Part shown: in pieces, positions 18,805-27,275 of the stretch
Numbering within the stretch: the stretch's first letter is position 1
Layout: each line of letters opens with the position of its first letter
NCBI RefSeq assembly: GCF_000379105.1
Contig: NZ_KB900609.1
Span: 1,575,985-1,639,984, forward strand
Direction: 5' to 3'
Length of the DNA stretch: 64,000 nt
DNA from: Methylobacterium sp. WSM2598
Lineage (GTDB): Bacteria; Pseudomonadota; Alphaproteobacteria; Rhizobiales; Beijerinckiaceae
Translations under genes and position numbers: made by a program
The notes under the pieces: model-generated
The model's database searches: none
What the model was told of the DNA's origin: nothing
What the model saw: only the letters and a program-made list of their open reading frames with translations

Positions 18805-18874
18805 GGGGCCGGGCGCCCGCCGCCGCGGCGCGGGGAGGCCGCCGGGCCGCGTCCCCCGGGAGGAGGCCGGAGCG

Positions 18875-19306
18875 ATGAGCACGCCAGAGAGGACGGCCCC
18901 GGCCGTGAAGGGCGGGATCGTGGCCTACCTGACCGTCGAGGGGGCGATGGCGGCCGCGTCGTTCTACGCGCGCGCCTTCGGGGCCGAGATCGTCGCGTCC
19001 CATCCCGCCGACGAGAAGGGCCGCACCATGCACGTGCACCTGCATCTCCACGGCGCCTCGCTGATGCTGTGCGATCCCTATCCGGAGCACGGCCATCCCT
19101 GGCGCGCCCCGCAGGGCTTCCACCTCCTGCTGCCGGTCGACGACATCGCCGCCTGGTGGGAGCGGGCGGTCGCCGCGGGGGCCGAGGTGGTGACTCCGGT
19201 CGCCGAGATGTTCTGGGGCGACCTCTACGGCCAGCTGCGCGACCCGTTCGGCGTCACCTGGGCGATGAACCAGCCCAAACGAACCGGCCCAAATGAACTA
19301 GCCTGA
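18875..19306 (+). CDS. VOC (glyoxalase/PhnB-like) family protein
   Basis: A 143-residue single-domain vicinal-oxygen-chelate protein of the PhnB type (AYLTVEGAMAAASFYARAFG near the N-terminus, LYGQLRDPFGVTWAM near the C-terminus). Such proteins bind a metal and a small ligand, and some give antibiotic resistance or act as lyases. It follows livM by 70 bp and may be cotranscribed, but a link to transport is not evident. Confidence 0.85.
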   Translation: MSTPERTAPAVKGGIVAYLTVEGAMAAASFYARAFGAEIVASHPADEKGRTMHVHLHLHGASLMLCDPYPEHGHPWRAPQGFHLLLPVDDIAAWWERAVAAGAEVVTPVAEMFWGDLYGQLRDPFGVTWAMNQPKRTGPNELA

Positions 19307-19337
19307 GCGCTGACGGGCGCGCGGTGACCGGGCCGCG

Positions 19338-19913
19338 TCAGCGCAGGCGCTCGGCGAGGCTCGTCGCGCGCCCGGCGCCGCGGTCCGGGGAGGCGGCCCC
19401 GCCGAGCATCAGCCCGACCTCGATGCAGAGCAGGAGCAGGATGCCGGAGAGCAGCGCGATGATCGCGGCCTGACCGCGCGGGCTGAAGGCGATGACCAGG
19501 CGGGGCGGCGGCACCGCCTCCTCCGGGAGCTCCGCGGCCGGGACCGGCCGGGGGACGTCGACCGGCTCGAATTGCGGCCGGTAGGTCCCGACCGGGATGC
19601 GGATCCGCACCCCGAGACCCGGTCCGGCGAGGGCATGCGCCTCCTCGAGGGTGCGGCGCAGGCGCCCCGCCTCGACCCGCACGCTCGGATCGAGGCTCGG
19701 GTCGAAGTCGCCGCCGCGGCCCAGGGCGCGGGTCGCGATCGTGTAGGCCTTCAGGGCGGCGCCCCGCCCGGCCAGTTCCTCCTCGACCACGAAGCGCAGG
19801 AAACTCGCCAGTTTCGGGGAGCGGGCGAAGCACGGCGTGCGCAGCACCGTGTCGAGCGCGCTCCTCACCGTCTCGTCGCCGACCTGCTCCCCGGCTTCCC
19901 CCATTGACGCCAT
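19338..19913 (-). CDS. Winged-helix-like domain protein with C-terminal membrane anchor
   Basis: A 191-residue protein. Residues about 15-125 match the domain found at the N-terminus of many alphaproteobacterial class-III adenylate cyclases and TPR proteins (VLRTPCFARSPKLASFLRFV, LKAYTIATRALGR, DPSVRVEAGRLRRTL, GTYRPQFEP). Here it stands alone, followed by one membrane helix (about 150-175) and a short tail, with no catalytic domain. The ATG at 19913 is used because a promoter-like element and a palindrome occupy 19956-19981, inside the longer TTG-initiated frame. The function is unknown; a membrane-bound regulator is plausible. Confidence 0.65.
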   Translation of the reverse strand: MASMGEAGEQVGDETVRSALDTVLRTPCFARSPKLASFLRFVVEEELAGRGAALKAYTIATRALGRGGDFDPSLDPSVRVEAGRLRRTLEEAHALAGPGLGVRIRIPVGTYRPQFEPVDVPRPVPAAELPEEAVPPPRLVIAFSPRGQAAIIALLSGILLLLCIEVGLMLGGAASPDRGAGRATSLAERLR

Positions 19914-19955
19914 TCCCGACCTACGCAACCCACGCTCACCAGATAACTCCCCCAC

Positions 19956-19981
19956 AGTATAACGCAACTCGCCGAGTTGCG
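19956..19981 (-). promoter_or_regulatory. Candidate promoter with 19-bp perfect palindrome
   Basis: On the minus strand a near-consensus -10 element TATACT (19961-19956) is preceded one base upstream by the perfect palindrome CGCAACTCG-C-CGAGTTGCG (19963-19981). This would sit between -35 and -10, the usual place for a repressor operator controlling the winged-helix-like gene. The -35 is not obvious. Confidence 0.5.
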
Positions 19982-20019
19982 ATCCTTTGCGAGAGGGTGA
20001 ACGGGTTTCTGCCCCGGAT

Positions 20020-20268
20020 TCAGGCGCGTTCGCCCGGGAAGGGCACGCTGAACAGGAGGCTGCGCGCCTCGTCGCGCACCTCGACGCGCCAGTTCTGCCA
20101 TTCGAGGGCGAGGGGTTCGGGGCCGGTCATGGCGTCGACGATCAGGGCGCAGGCCTGCCGGTGCGCGTCGCCGAGGTCGCGGCATTCCAGCCCGGCCTCG
20201 TCGGGAACGCTCAGCGTCGAGTCCTTCACGTCGAAGAAATAGCGGGGCACGGAAACCGGCTTGATCAT
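20020..20268 (-). CDS. DUF6894-type small protein
   Basis: An 82-residue protein beginning MIKPVSVPRYFFDVKD. The PRYFFDVKD...D.AG.E..D...AHRQA pattern is that of the small DUF6894 proteins that occur in many copies in Methylobacterium and Bradyrhizobium genomes. Their function is unknown. The ATG at 20268 is chosen because the frame upstream has no similarity. It has its own 227-bp upstream region. Confidence 0.7.
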   Translation of the reverse strand: MIKPVSVPRYFFDVKDSTLSVPDEAGLECRDLGDAHRQACALIVDAMTGPEPLALEWQNWRVEVRDEARSLLFSVPFPGERA

Positions 20269-20495
20269 CCAACCCAGGCCCGTCGGCCGCGGCTGCCTGC
20301 TTTCCGACCCGGTCGGGCGGACCCGGCAGCGCGTCCTCACGACCTTCGGGTTCGGATCTACCCTGACATAAGTAAGGATCTTCGCCAAGCGACGGCGGCA
20401 AACCGCCGTTGGGGCACGCCCGGCGAGTGTATATCTGGTATTTGGCATAACCGCGCCGGGCCACAACCAGGAAAATCTGGCAGTCGGCTGATATA

Positions 20496-20798
20496 TCAGT
20501 ATGCCCGCATCGGGGCCGGGTGCGGCGCTGCGGGGGCCGGGACGGGGGATGCCGGCTCGTCGCGGGCCGGGGGCGCCTCGCGCGGCCGGGCCTGCAGGTG
20601 GGCCTGGAGCTGGTCGGCGGCGGCGCGGGCGAGGCCGGCCTGCGCCTCGCGCGCGACTCGGGCGCGCAGGTCGGCAGGCAGGGCGTCGAGGAGCTTTCCG
20701 GCCTCCGCCGCCGCGGTGCCGGGCCGCTCCGGGCGGTCGGGCGCCGAGGCGTAGGCGATGAGGCCGATCACCAGCCCGGCGCGCAGCACAAACCCCAT
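20496..20798 (-). CDS. Small hypothetical protein with N-terminal hydrophobic segment
   Basis: A 100-residue protein with an N-terminal hydrophobic stretch (GFVLRAGLVIGLIAYAS), then an Ala/Arg-rich helical region and a Pro/Ala-rich tail. It could be secreted or anchored. It is divergent from the transaminase gene, with 155 bp between them. I do not recognise a family. Confidence 0.5.
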   Translation of the reverse strand: MGFVLRAGLVIGLIAYASAPDRPERPGTAAAEAGKLLDALPADLRARVAREAQAGLARAAADQLQAHLQARPREAPPARDEPASPVPAPAAPHPAPMRAY

Positions 20799-20953
20799 CC
20801 GGCCCTCCGAGATCCCCGGGGCCGAGCCTCGCCGCCAAACCTCAACGCCGCCTGACCGCGCGCCGCGGATCGGCCCGGATGCTTAACGGCAGGGCTTTTG
20901 CGTCGCCGCGGCGCCCCTGGTAGCGTCCCGGGCGAACACGCGGGAGAAGGTGG

Positions 20954-22309
20954 ATGACGACGAACGCGGCGACCCTGAGAGCGGCGAACGACGCGCTGGC
21001 GCCGAACGACCTCGACGCCTGGTGGCTGCCCTTCACGGCGAACCGCGCCTTCAAGCGCAAGCCCCGCATGGTCGCCCGCGCGAAGGACATGCACTACTAC
21101 ACGCCGGACGGACGCGCGATCCTCGACGGCGTCGCCGGCCTGTGGTGCTGCAATGCCGGCCACAACCGCGACCCGATCGTGGCGGCGATCCAGGCGCAGG
21201 CGGCGGAACTCGACTTCTCCCCCGCCTTCCAGTTCGGCCATGCCGGGGGCTTCGCGCTCGCCTCGCGCATCGCCGCCCTCGCGCCGGGCGACCTCGACCA
21301 CGTCTTCTTCTGCAATTCGGGCTCGGAGGCGGTCGACACCGCGCTCAAGGTCGCGCTCGCCTACTGGAACGCCCGCGGGCAGGGGGGGCGCACGCGCCTG
21401 ATCGGCCGCGAGCGCGGCTATCACGGCGTCGGCTTCGGCGGCATCTCGGTGGGCGGCATCGTTACCAACCGCAGGATGTTCGGCACGCTGCTGGCGGGCG
21501 TCGACCACCTGCCGCACACCTACGCGCGCGAGCACCAGGCCTTCACGGTGGGCGAGCCGGAATGGGGGGCGCATCTCGCCGACGATCTGGAGCGGATCGT
21601 GGCCCTGCACGACGCCTCGACGATCGCGGCGGTGATCGTGGAGCCGATGGCCGGCTCGACCGGCGTGCTGCCGCCGCCCAAGGGCTACCTGCAGCGCCTG
21701 CGGCAGATCTGCGACCGGCACGGCATCCTGCTGATCTTCGACGAGGTCATCTCGGGCTTCGGCCGGCTCGGCCACGCCTTCGCGGCCGAGCGCTACGGCG
21801 TGGTGCCGGACATGATCACCTTCGCCAAGGCGGTGAATTCCGGCACGGTGCCGATGGGCGGCGTCCTCGTGCGCAAGGGCATCTACGACGCCTTCATGCA
21901 GGGGCCCGAGCGCACCATCGAGCTGTTCCACGGCTACACCTACTCGGCGCATCCGCTCGCCTGCGCGGCGGCGCTGGCGACGCTCGACCTCTACCGCGAC
22001 GAGGATCTCTTCGCCCGGGCCCGGCGCCTGGAGCCGGTGCTGGCCGAGGGCCTGATGAGCCTGCGCGACCTGCCCAACGTGCTCGACATCCGCACCCTCG
22101 GCCTCGTCGGTGCGATCGACCTCGCCTCCCGCCCGGACGCGGCCGGGGCGCGGGCCTTCGAGGCCATGGACCGGGCCTTCCAGGAATTCGGCCTGATGGT
22201 GCGCATCACCGGCGAGACCATCGCGGTGACCCCGCCCCTTGTCATCGGCGAGGACCAGATCGGGGAACTCGTGGACAAGCTCGGCCGGGTGATCCGGGCG
22301 GTGGCCTGA
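20954..22309 (+). CDS. Class III aminotransferase, omega-amino acid:pyruvate type
   Basis: A 451-residue pyridoxal-phosphate enzyme. The PLP-binding Lys is in MITFAKAVNSG (about residue 295), with upstream family motifs FFCNSGSEAVDTALK, YHGVGFGGISVGGI and LLIFDEVISGFGRLG. The N-terminal WWLPFTANRAFK is typical of beta-alanine:pyruvate transaminases. It probably transfers the amino group of an omega-amino acid to pyruvate in the cytoplasm. It lies upstream of ftfL on the same strand with its own 134-bp interval, so shared transcription is possible but not shown. Confidence 0.9.
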   Translation: MTTNAATLRAANDALAPNDLDAWWLPFTANRAFKRKPRMVARAKDMHYYTPDGRAILDGVAGLWCCNAGHNRDPIVAAIQAQAAELDFSPAFQFGHAGGFALASRIAALAPGDLDHVFFCNSGSEAVDTALKVALAYWNARGQGGRTRLIGRERGYHGVGFGGISVGGIVTNRRMFGTLLAGVDHLPHTYAREHQAFTVGEPEWGAHLADDLERIVALHDASTIAAVIVEPMAGSTGVLPPPKGYLQRLRQICDRHGILLIFDEVISGFGRLGHAFAAERYGVVPDMITFAKAVNSGTVPMGGVLVRKGIYDAFMQGPERTIELFHGYTYSAHPLACAAALATLDLYRDEDLFARARRLEPVLAEGLMSLRDLPNVLDIRTLGLVGAIDLASRPDAAGARAFEAMDRAFQEFGLMVRITGETIAVTPPLVIGEDQIGELVDKLGRVIRAVA

Positions 22310-22367
22310 GCCCCGCCCCCGCCGCGCGGGGGCGATCTCGGACCAAAGTCCAAGTTTGCCGCGCCCA

Positions 22368-22385
22368 CGTTAGAAATTTCTGACG
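22368..22385 (+). promoter_or_regulatory. Near-perfect palindrome upstream of ftfL
   Basis: CGTTAGAAATTTCTGACG is an 18-bp palindrome with one mismatched pair, 58 bp upstream of the ftfL start and distinctly AT-rich against the background. It fits the T-N11-A pattern of LysR-type regulators. In Methylobacterium C1 genes are controlled by the LysR-type QscR; that this site is its target is inference. Confidence 0.45.
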
Positions 22386-22443
22386 CGGGTGATCAACCGA
22401 TTTAGTCTGGCCCGAAGTCACCGCAGCAGCATAAGGTGCCGCT

Positions 22444-24165
22444 ATGGCGAACGCCACGCCGACTTCTCCAGAACAACACTCGGGTTCCATGCCGACTGAC
22501 ATCGAGATTGCCCGCGCGGCCACCCTGCAGCCGATCAGCGCCATCGCCGAGACGCTCGGCATCCCGGACGAGGCCCTGCACCCCTACGGGCGGCACATCG
22601 CCAAGATCGACCATGCCCACATCGCCTCGCTGGAGGCCAAGCCCGAGGGCAAGCTGGTCCTGGTGACGGCGATCAGCCCGACCCCCGCGGGCGAGGGCAA
22701 GACCACCACCACCGTCGGTCTCGGCGACGCGCTGAACCGGATCGGCAAGCGGACGGTGATCTGCCTGCGCGAGCCCTCGCTCGGCCCCTGCTTCGGCATG
22801 AAGGGCGGCGCGGCCGGCGGCGGCAGGTCCCAGGTCGTGCCCATGGAGGCGATCAACCTCCACTTCACGGGCGATTTCCACGCCATCACCTCGGCCCACA
22901 GCCTCGCGGCGGCGCTGATCGACAACCACATCTACTGGGGCAACGCACTCGGCATCGACCCGCGCCGGGTCGCGTGGCGGCGCGTCGTCGACATGAACGA
23001 CCGGTCGCTGCGCTCGATCGTGCAGTCGCTCGGCGGCGTCGCCAACGGCTACCCGCGCGAGGACGGGTTCGACATCACGGTCGCCTCCGAGGTGATGGCG
23101 GTGTTCTGCCTCGCCCGCGACCTCGCGGATCTGGAGGCGCGGCTCGGCCGGATCGTCGTCGCCGAGAGCCGCGAGCGCAAGCCCGTGACCCTCGCCGACC
23201 TGAAGGCGACGGGCGCCATGACGGTGCTGCTCAAGGACGCGCTGCAGCCGAACCTCGTCCAGACCCTGGAGGGGAGCCCGGCGCTGATCCATGGCGGCCC
23301 CTTCGCCAACATCGCGCATGGCTGCAACTCGGTGATCGCGACCCGCTCGGGCCTGCGCCTCGGCGAGTACGCGGTCACGGAGGCTGGGTTCGGGGCCGAT
23401 CTCGGCGCCGAGAAGTTCATCGACATCAAGTGCCGCCAGACCGGCCTGTCGCCGAGCGCCGTGGTCATCGTGGCCACGGTGCGGGCCCTCAAGATGCACG
23501 GCGGCGTCGAGAAGAAGGCGCTCGGCGGGGAGAACGTCGCGGCCCTGGAGAAGGGCTTCGCCAACCTCCAGCGCCACGTCGAGAACGTGCGCCGCTTCGG
23601 ACTCCCGGTGGTGGTGGCGGTGAACCACTTCCACGCCGACACGGAGGCCGAGCACGCCGCCCTCAAGGCCCTGTGCCGCGACAGGCTCGACGTCCAGGCG
23701 ATCACCTGCCGCCACTGGGCGGAGGGCGGCGCGGGGGCGGAGGATCTCGCCCGGGCGGTGGTGTCCCTCGCCGAGGGCGGCGCGCCCGCGACCCCGAACT
23801 TCGTCTACCCGGAAGAGGCCAAGCTCACCGACAAGATCCGCACCATCGCCCAGACGCTGTACGGGGCGGCGGACATCCAGGTCGAGTCGAAGGCCGCCGC
23901 CAAGCTCGCCCAGTTCGAGAAGGACGGCTACGGCAGGCTCCCGGTCTGCATGGCCAAGACCCAGTACTCGTTCTCGACCGATCCCGGCCTGATCGGGGCG
24001 CCGAGCGGCCACGTGGTGGCGGTGCGCGACGTGCGCCTCTCGGCCGGGGCCGGCTTCGTGGTGGTGATCTGCGGGGAGATCATGACCATGCCGGGCCTGC
24101 CCAAGGTGCCGGCCTCCGAGGGCATCTACCTCGACGCGAACGGGCAGATCGAGGGCCTGTTCTGA
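22444..24165 (+). CDS. ftfL: Formate-tetrahydrofolate ligase
   Basis: A 573-residue ATP-dependent ligase converting formate and tetrahydrofolate to 10-formyl-tetrahydrofolate, the step feeding formate into assimilatory C1 metabolism in methylotrophs. Motifs include the ATP loop ([11 protein letters not shown]), [31 protein letters not shown] and [13 protein letters not shown]. The sequence is closely similar to the Methylobacterium enzyme, which starts at the Met of [10 protein letters not shown] (22489). The ATG at 22444 is chosen because TAAGGTG precedes it at good spacing, giving 15 extra residues; the 22489 start remains possible. A strong hairpin follows the stop. Confidence 0.95.
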   Translation: MANATPTSPEQHSGSMPTDIEIARAATLQPISAIAETLGIPDEALHPYGRHIAKIDHAHIASLEAKPEGKLVLVTAISPTPAGEGKTTTTVGLGDALNRIGKRTVICLREPSLGPCFGMKGGAAGGGRSQVVPMEAINLHFTGDFHAITSAHSLAAALIDNHIYWGNALGIDPRRVAWRRVVDMNDRSLRSIVQSLGGVANGYPREDGFDITVASEVMAVFCLARDLADLEARLGRIVVAESRERKPVTLADLKATGAMTVLLKDALQPNLVQTLEGSPALIHGGPFANIAHGCNSVIATRSGLRLGEYAVTEAGFGADLGAEKFIDIKCRQTGLSPSAVVIVATVRALKMHGGVEKKALGGENVAALEKGFANLQRHVENVRRFGLPVVVAVNHFHADTEAEHAALKALCRDRLDVQAITCRHWAEGGAGAEDLARAVVSLAEGGAPATPNFVYPEEAKLTDKIRTIAQTLYGAADIQVESKAAAKLAQFEKDGYGRLPVCMAKTQYSFSTDPGLIGAPSGHVVAVRDVRLSAGAGFVVVICGEIMTMPGLPKVPASEGIYLDANGQIEGLF

Positions 24166-24175
24166 GCCCGGGGCA

Positions 24176-24200
24176 GGCCCCGCCCGTCGCGGGCGGGGCC
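24176..24200 (+). terminator. Hairpin after ftfL
   Basis: Perfect 11-bp arms GGCCCCGCCCG and CGGGCGGGGCC with a 3-base loop, 10 bp after the ftfL stop. No T-run follows, which is common for high-GC genomes, so it may act as a Rho-assisted terminator or mRNA-stabilising hairpin. Confidence 0.55.
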
Positions 24201-24235
24201 GGTCTCTGCGTCGCGGCGGGCCGTCGGGCGAACGT

Positions 24236-24263
24236 GCTGTCCGGACGTGATCGTCCGGACAGC
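24236..24263. repeat. Perfect inverted repeat upstream of the IS256 remnant
   Basis: Arms GCTGTCCGGACG and CGTCCGGACAGC flank TGAT, giving a perfect 12-bp stem 19 bp before the transposase remnant. It could be a second terminator, an operator, or a leftover of the mobile element. Confidence 0.5.
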
Positions 24264-24281
24264 GTCTCCCCCACCGCACCA

Positions 24282-24516
24282 GCGACCCGCGAGCGGGCGT
24301 GGGAGGCGCGGGCCGGGCGCATCGCGCTTGCGATCCCCAAGCTGCGCAAGGGCAGCCGTGCGCAAGGGCAGCCGTGCGCAAGGGCAGCTCCTTGCCGAGC
24401 TTCCTGGAGCCGCGCCGCACGGCCGAGAAGGCGCTCACGGCCGTGATCCCGGAGGCCGACATGCACGGGGTCTCGCCCCCGTCCGTCGATGACCTCGTCG
24501 AGGCGACGGGCGGAAA
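24282..24516 (+). pseudogene. IS256-family transposase remnant
   Basis: The translated fragments match the central part of IS256-family transposases: ATRERAWEARAGRIALAIPK then LRKGS in one frame, and SLPSFLEPRRTAEKALTAVI then SVDDLVEATG in another. The family reads straight from IPKLRKGS into the FLEPRR segment. Here two extra copies of a 16-bp unit (24343-24390 holds three) shift the frame. Both ends of the transposase and the element termini are missing, so this is a decayed fragment. It lies between ftfL and the converging PilZ gene. Confidence 0.8.
24343..24390 (+). repeat. 16-bp triplication inside the transposase remnant
   Basis: TGCGCAAGGGCAGCCG occurs at 24343-24358 and 24359-24374, with a third copy ending TC at 24375-24390. 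It duplicates the codons for LRKGS of the transposase and breaks its frame, a typical replication slippage event. Confidence 0.8.
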
Positions 24517-24543
24517 TCATAATATCTTGAATGAGTTGAGACC

Positions 24544-25173
24544 CTAGAGGACGAGGTTCTCGTCGAAGCGGTCGGGCGAGATCGGCAGGCGGAACTCCAC
24601 CGCGATGCCGCCCCTGAACTGGCGCACCACCCGGCAGGGCGTGCGCCCGACGAGGAGAGCGGAATCGATCGCGAGCGGCAGGTCGCAGGCGAGGGCGGCC
24701 CCCGACAGCGACACGTCGATCAGGCGCGCGGGCACCTCGACCCCGGTGTCGAGCCGGAGCGTGACGGCGGTCTGGCGCGGCACCACGCGCTCGTGGCGCC
24801 GGTCCTCCGGCAGGCCGAGACTCGCGCGGTTGGCCAGCCAGGTCAGCTGCGAGGCGATCTTCTCCCGCTTGTGCGCGGTCGCGCTGATCGCCACCGCGAA
24901 CCCGTCCGGCAGCACCCGCGCGATCGTCCCCTCGATCCGGCCGAGATGCTCCAGGTAGATCACCGTCCGCTCGCCGACCTCGCCGGTCACGGCGCAGACC
25001 AGCCGCACCCCGCCCGGGGAGATGTCCACGGTCTGGCAGGGATATTCCCGGCGGTCGGACAGCATGTACCGCCCCAGGAGCGAGACGGTCACCCGGTGGT
25101 GGCGGCGCCGATCCGACGCCTGCGCGGCGAGCAGCCGGGCACGGGAGACGGACGGGCTCGCAACGGTGCTCAT
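24544..25173 (-). CDS. Tandem PilZ-domain protein
   Basis: A 209-residue protein with two PilZ domains. The first has RRRHHRVTV and, after the beta strands, DISPGGVRL (about residues 21-60). The second has RRHERVVPR and DVSLSGAAL (about 122-165). These are the RxxxR and (D/N)xSxxG elements that bind cyclic di-GMP. Such proteins link c-di-GMP to motility, polysaccharide or adhesion. It lies outside the flagellar cluster, and its target cannot be inferred from its neighbours. Confidence 0.82.
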   Translation of the reverse strand: MSTVASPSVSRARLLAAQASDRRRHHRVTVSLLGRYMLSDRREYPCQTVDISPGGVRLVCAVTGEVGERTVIYLEHLGRIEGTIARVLPDGFAVAISATAHKREKIASQLTWLANRASLGLPEDRRHERVVPRQTAVTLRLDTGVEVPARLIDVSLSGAALACDLPLAIDSALLVGRTPCRVVRQFRGGIAVEFRLPISPDRFDENLVL

Positions 25174-25255
25174 GGTCGAGGTGACCTGCGGGAAATCGGC
25201 CTTGGAACCCTCGCTTTTGTGAGCCCCAAACCTTAACGAAATGCCCGGAGCCCGG

Positions 25256-25846
25256 TCAGTGACGGCCGCCCCGATGCAGGACGAGCCGCGGCCGGCGCGC
25301 CTGATCGTGGTCGTTGGCCGGCTCGGGCGGGTGGTCCGGGTCCTGCCGCTCCGCCCCGGTGAGGACGCGCAGCGAGACGGTGCGCAGCGCCGTGATCGGC
25401 CGCAGGCCGAGCCAGCTCGGCGACTTCCCCGCCGAGAGGGAGCCGATCACCCGCGCCTGGGTCTTGCCGCGGTGGCGCAGGGGCAGGAGCAGCAATTCGA
25501 GATCGACCGCGTCGCCCTCGTCCGTGGTGCCGACGAGGCCGACCACCACCCCGACCGTCTCCTGCACCACCACGTCGACGAGGCGCCACGGATCGGAGGC
25601 CGCCCCGGGCCCCCACAGGCTCTGGAAGCGCCGGCCGCGCAGCTCGCCCCCGAACAGCGCGCAGAGGCGGGTTCCGGCGAGGCGGATCGTCGCCAGCTGC
25701 AGCGCCGGCTCGATCTCCAGGATCAGGCTGTCGGCCAGGATGTGGCGGATCTCCCCCGGCTCGATCTCGGCGCGCTCCGGCGCCGCGCGGGCGCCGCGCA
25801 GGCCGTTCCAGTAGGCGTGGAGCAGGGCGCTGGTCGGGTGCTTCAT
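25256..25846 (-). CDS. PAS_5-family protein
   Basis: A 196-residue protein beginning MKHPTSALLHAYWNGLRGAR. The pattern of a short helix, EIEPGEIRHILADSLILEIE, and LAGTRLCALFGGELRGRRF is that of the alphaproteobacterial PAS_5 (PF07310) family, which carries a single PAS-like domain and has no assigned function. The frame runs upstream to 26035, but similarity begins at the ATG at 25846. It is divergent from the rhomboid gene and follows the PilZ gene's promoter region. Confidence 0.72.
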   Translation of the reverse strand: MKHPTSALLHAYWNGLRGARAAPERAEIEPGEIRHILADSLILEIEPALQLATIRLAGTRLCALFGGELRGRRFQSLWGPGAASDPWRLVDVVVQETVGVVVGLVGTTDEGDAVDLELLLLPLRHRGKTQARVIGSLSAGKSPSWLGLRPITALRTVSLRVLTGAERQDPDHPPEPANDHDQARRPRLVLHRGGRH

Positions 25847-26311
25847 GGTGTCTCGTCGTGGCACAGGCCCGGATCCGGCCCTGTCGGCTTCGGGATGACT
25901 TGGCGCGACGTGAGGCGGGCGCGGCCAAGCCTGATTCGATGGAGCAGAGCCTATGCCGCGCCTCAGGCGGGATGGAGCGCAACGTTCTCGTAAGGTTAAC
26001 GCCGCGCCGATGTGATCTCGGGCGCGCGCTGCCACAATTTCGACGCGGACGGGCGCCGTGGGGCTGGCGCGGCGGCCTGCCTCGCCCTATGGGTTGCCGC
26101 AGCAGGGGCGGGGGCCGATTCGGCCCGCGTCGTCACGGTCCGGACATCGTCCACGCGGGGTATTCCCCGCGCGACCGCCCCGATCAAGGGAGAGCGGCAA
26201 CGCTCTCCCTTCTTTTTGTCCGGCGCGCCGTCGCGCCGGCTTCCCTTTTTGTCCGGCGCTCCGTCGTCGCGCCGGCTTGCGGCGGCGCCGCCGGCCGGTC
26301 ACGGTGGCGGA
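25847..26311 (+). other. Structured intergenic region; possible ncRNA or leader
   Basis: This 465-bp region between the divergent PAS_5 and rhomboid genes holds stacked stem-loops on the plus strand: GGGCCGA/TCGGCCC (about 26113-26127), CGCGGGG-TATT-CCCCGCG (26154-26171) and a full intrinsic terminator (26188-26217). Nothing coding precedes the terminator on that strand. A short untranslated RNA, or an attenuated leader of the rhomboid gene, would explain it. I recognise no RNA family and see no clear promoter. Downstream, two imperfect copies of a TTTTTGTCCGGCGC block occur (about 26213-26278). Confidence 0.35.
26188..26217 (+). terminator. Intrinsic terminator upstream of the rhomboid gene
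   Basis: Perfect 9-bp arms GGGAGAGCG and CGCTCTCCC with a GCAA tetraloop are followed by TTCTTTTT. This is the clearest Rho-independent terminator in the window together with the one at 55743. It points to a transcript ending here. Confidence 0.75.
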
Positions 26312-27133
26312 ATGGATGCGACCCCCGATCTGCCGCGCCCGCCCCGGGTGCCGGTCTTCAACATGCCGGGCGTGGTCTCGGCCGCGGTCGGCCTGCTCGT
26401 CCTGATCCAGGCGGGCCGGGTGCTGATCCCCGACGCCTGGGACATCACGCTCCTCGTCGACCTCGCGCTGGTGCCGGCCCGCGCGACCCTCGCGCTCGAT
26501 CCCGGCCGGGCGGACGAGGTGGTGCGGGCCGCCGCCTCCTGGCCCGGCAGCCCCCTGGAGGTGCAGGCGCGCGCGGCCTTCGCCAACTACATCGTGGCCG
26601 AGAACGCCGCGATGCCCTGGACCTTCGTGACCTACGGGCTGCTGCACGGCTCCTGGGCGCACGTCCTCCTCAACGGCCTCTGGCTGGCGGCCTTCGGCAC
26701 CCCGGTGGCGCGGCGCTGCGGCGCGTGGCGCTTCTGCGCCATCGCGCTCGCCGCGACGGTCGCGGGCGGGGCGCTGCACGTGCTGCTCGATCCGCTCAGT
26801 TCGCTGCCCCTCGTCGGCGCCTCGGCGGGCGTCTCCGGGCTGATGGCGGCCGCGACCCGCTTCGTCTTCCAGCCCGTGCCCGATGCGGGCGCGGCGCCGG
26901 GGCTGCTGCCCTGGCAGCGCCCGGTCCCGTCCCGTCTGCAGACCATCCCGGAACTCCTGCGCAACCGCGCCGCCGCCCTGTTCCTCGTGATCTGGTTCGT
27001 CACCAACCTGCTCTTCGGCCTGCTCGCGGTGCCCCTCGGCATCAGCGACGCGAGCGTCGCCTGGGACGCGCATCTCGGCGGGTTCCTGGCCGGCTTCGTC
27101 CTGCTGCCGCTGCTGGAGCCCCGGCGCCGCTGA
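26312..27133 (+). CDS. Rhomboid-family intramembrane serine protease
   Basis: A 273-residue membrane protein of about six helices. The catalytic Ser is in GASAGVSGLM (the GxSG-type motif) and the catalytic His in AHLGGFLAGF. The conserved L1 region appears as LLHGSWAHVLLNGLWL. It cleaves membrane-embedded substrates, which are unknown here. The ATG at 26312 starts just before the first hydrophobic region. The frame extends upstream through the terminator hairpin, which is not coding-like. Confidence 0.9.
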   Translation: MDATPDLPRPPRVPVFNMPGVVSAAVGLLVLIQAGRVLIPDAWDITLLVDLALVPARATLALDPGRADEVVRAAASWPGSPLEVQARAAFANYIVAENAAMPWTFVTYGLLHGSWAHVLLNGLWLAAFGTPVARRCGAWRFCAIALAATVAGGALHVLLDPLSSLPLVGASAGVSGLMAAATRFVFQPVPDAGAAPGLLPWQRPVPSRLQTIPELLRNRAAALFLVIWFVTNLLFGLLAVPLGISDASVAWDAHLGGFLAGFVLLPLLEPRRR

Positions 27134-27275
27134 ACGCTGCGGAGGAGCGCGGCCTGTCGGGAAGTCGAGGTTGCAAGGTGACGCGGCTGACCACACACTC
27201 GGGGTGGAACGACAATCCGGCCCGGCCGCCCGGCGAGGCGGCGAGGGAAGGCCGGATCCGGACGAGGAGGAAGCG

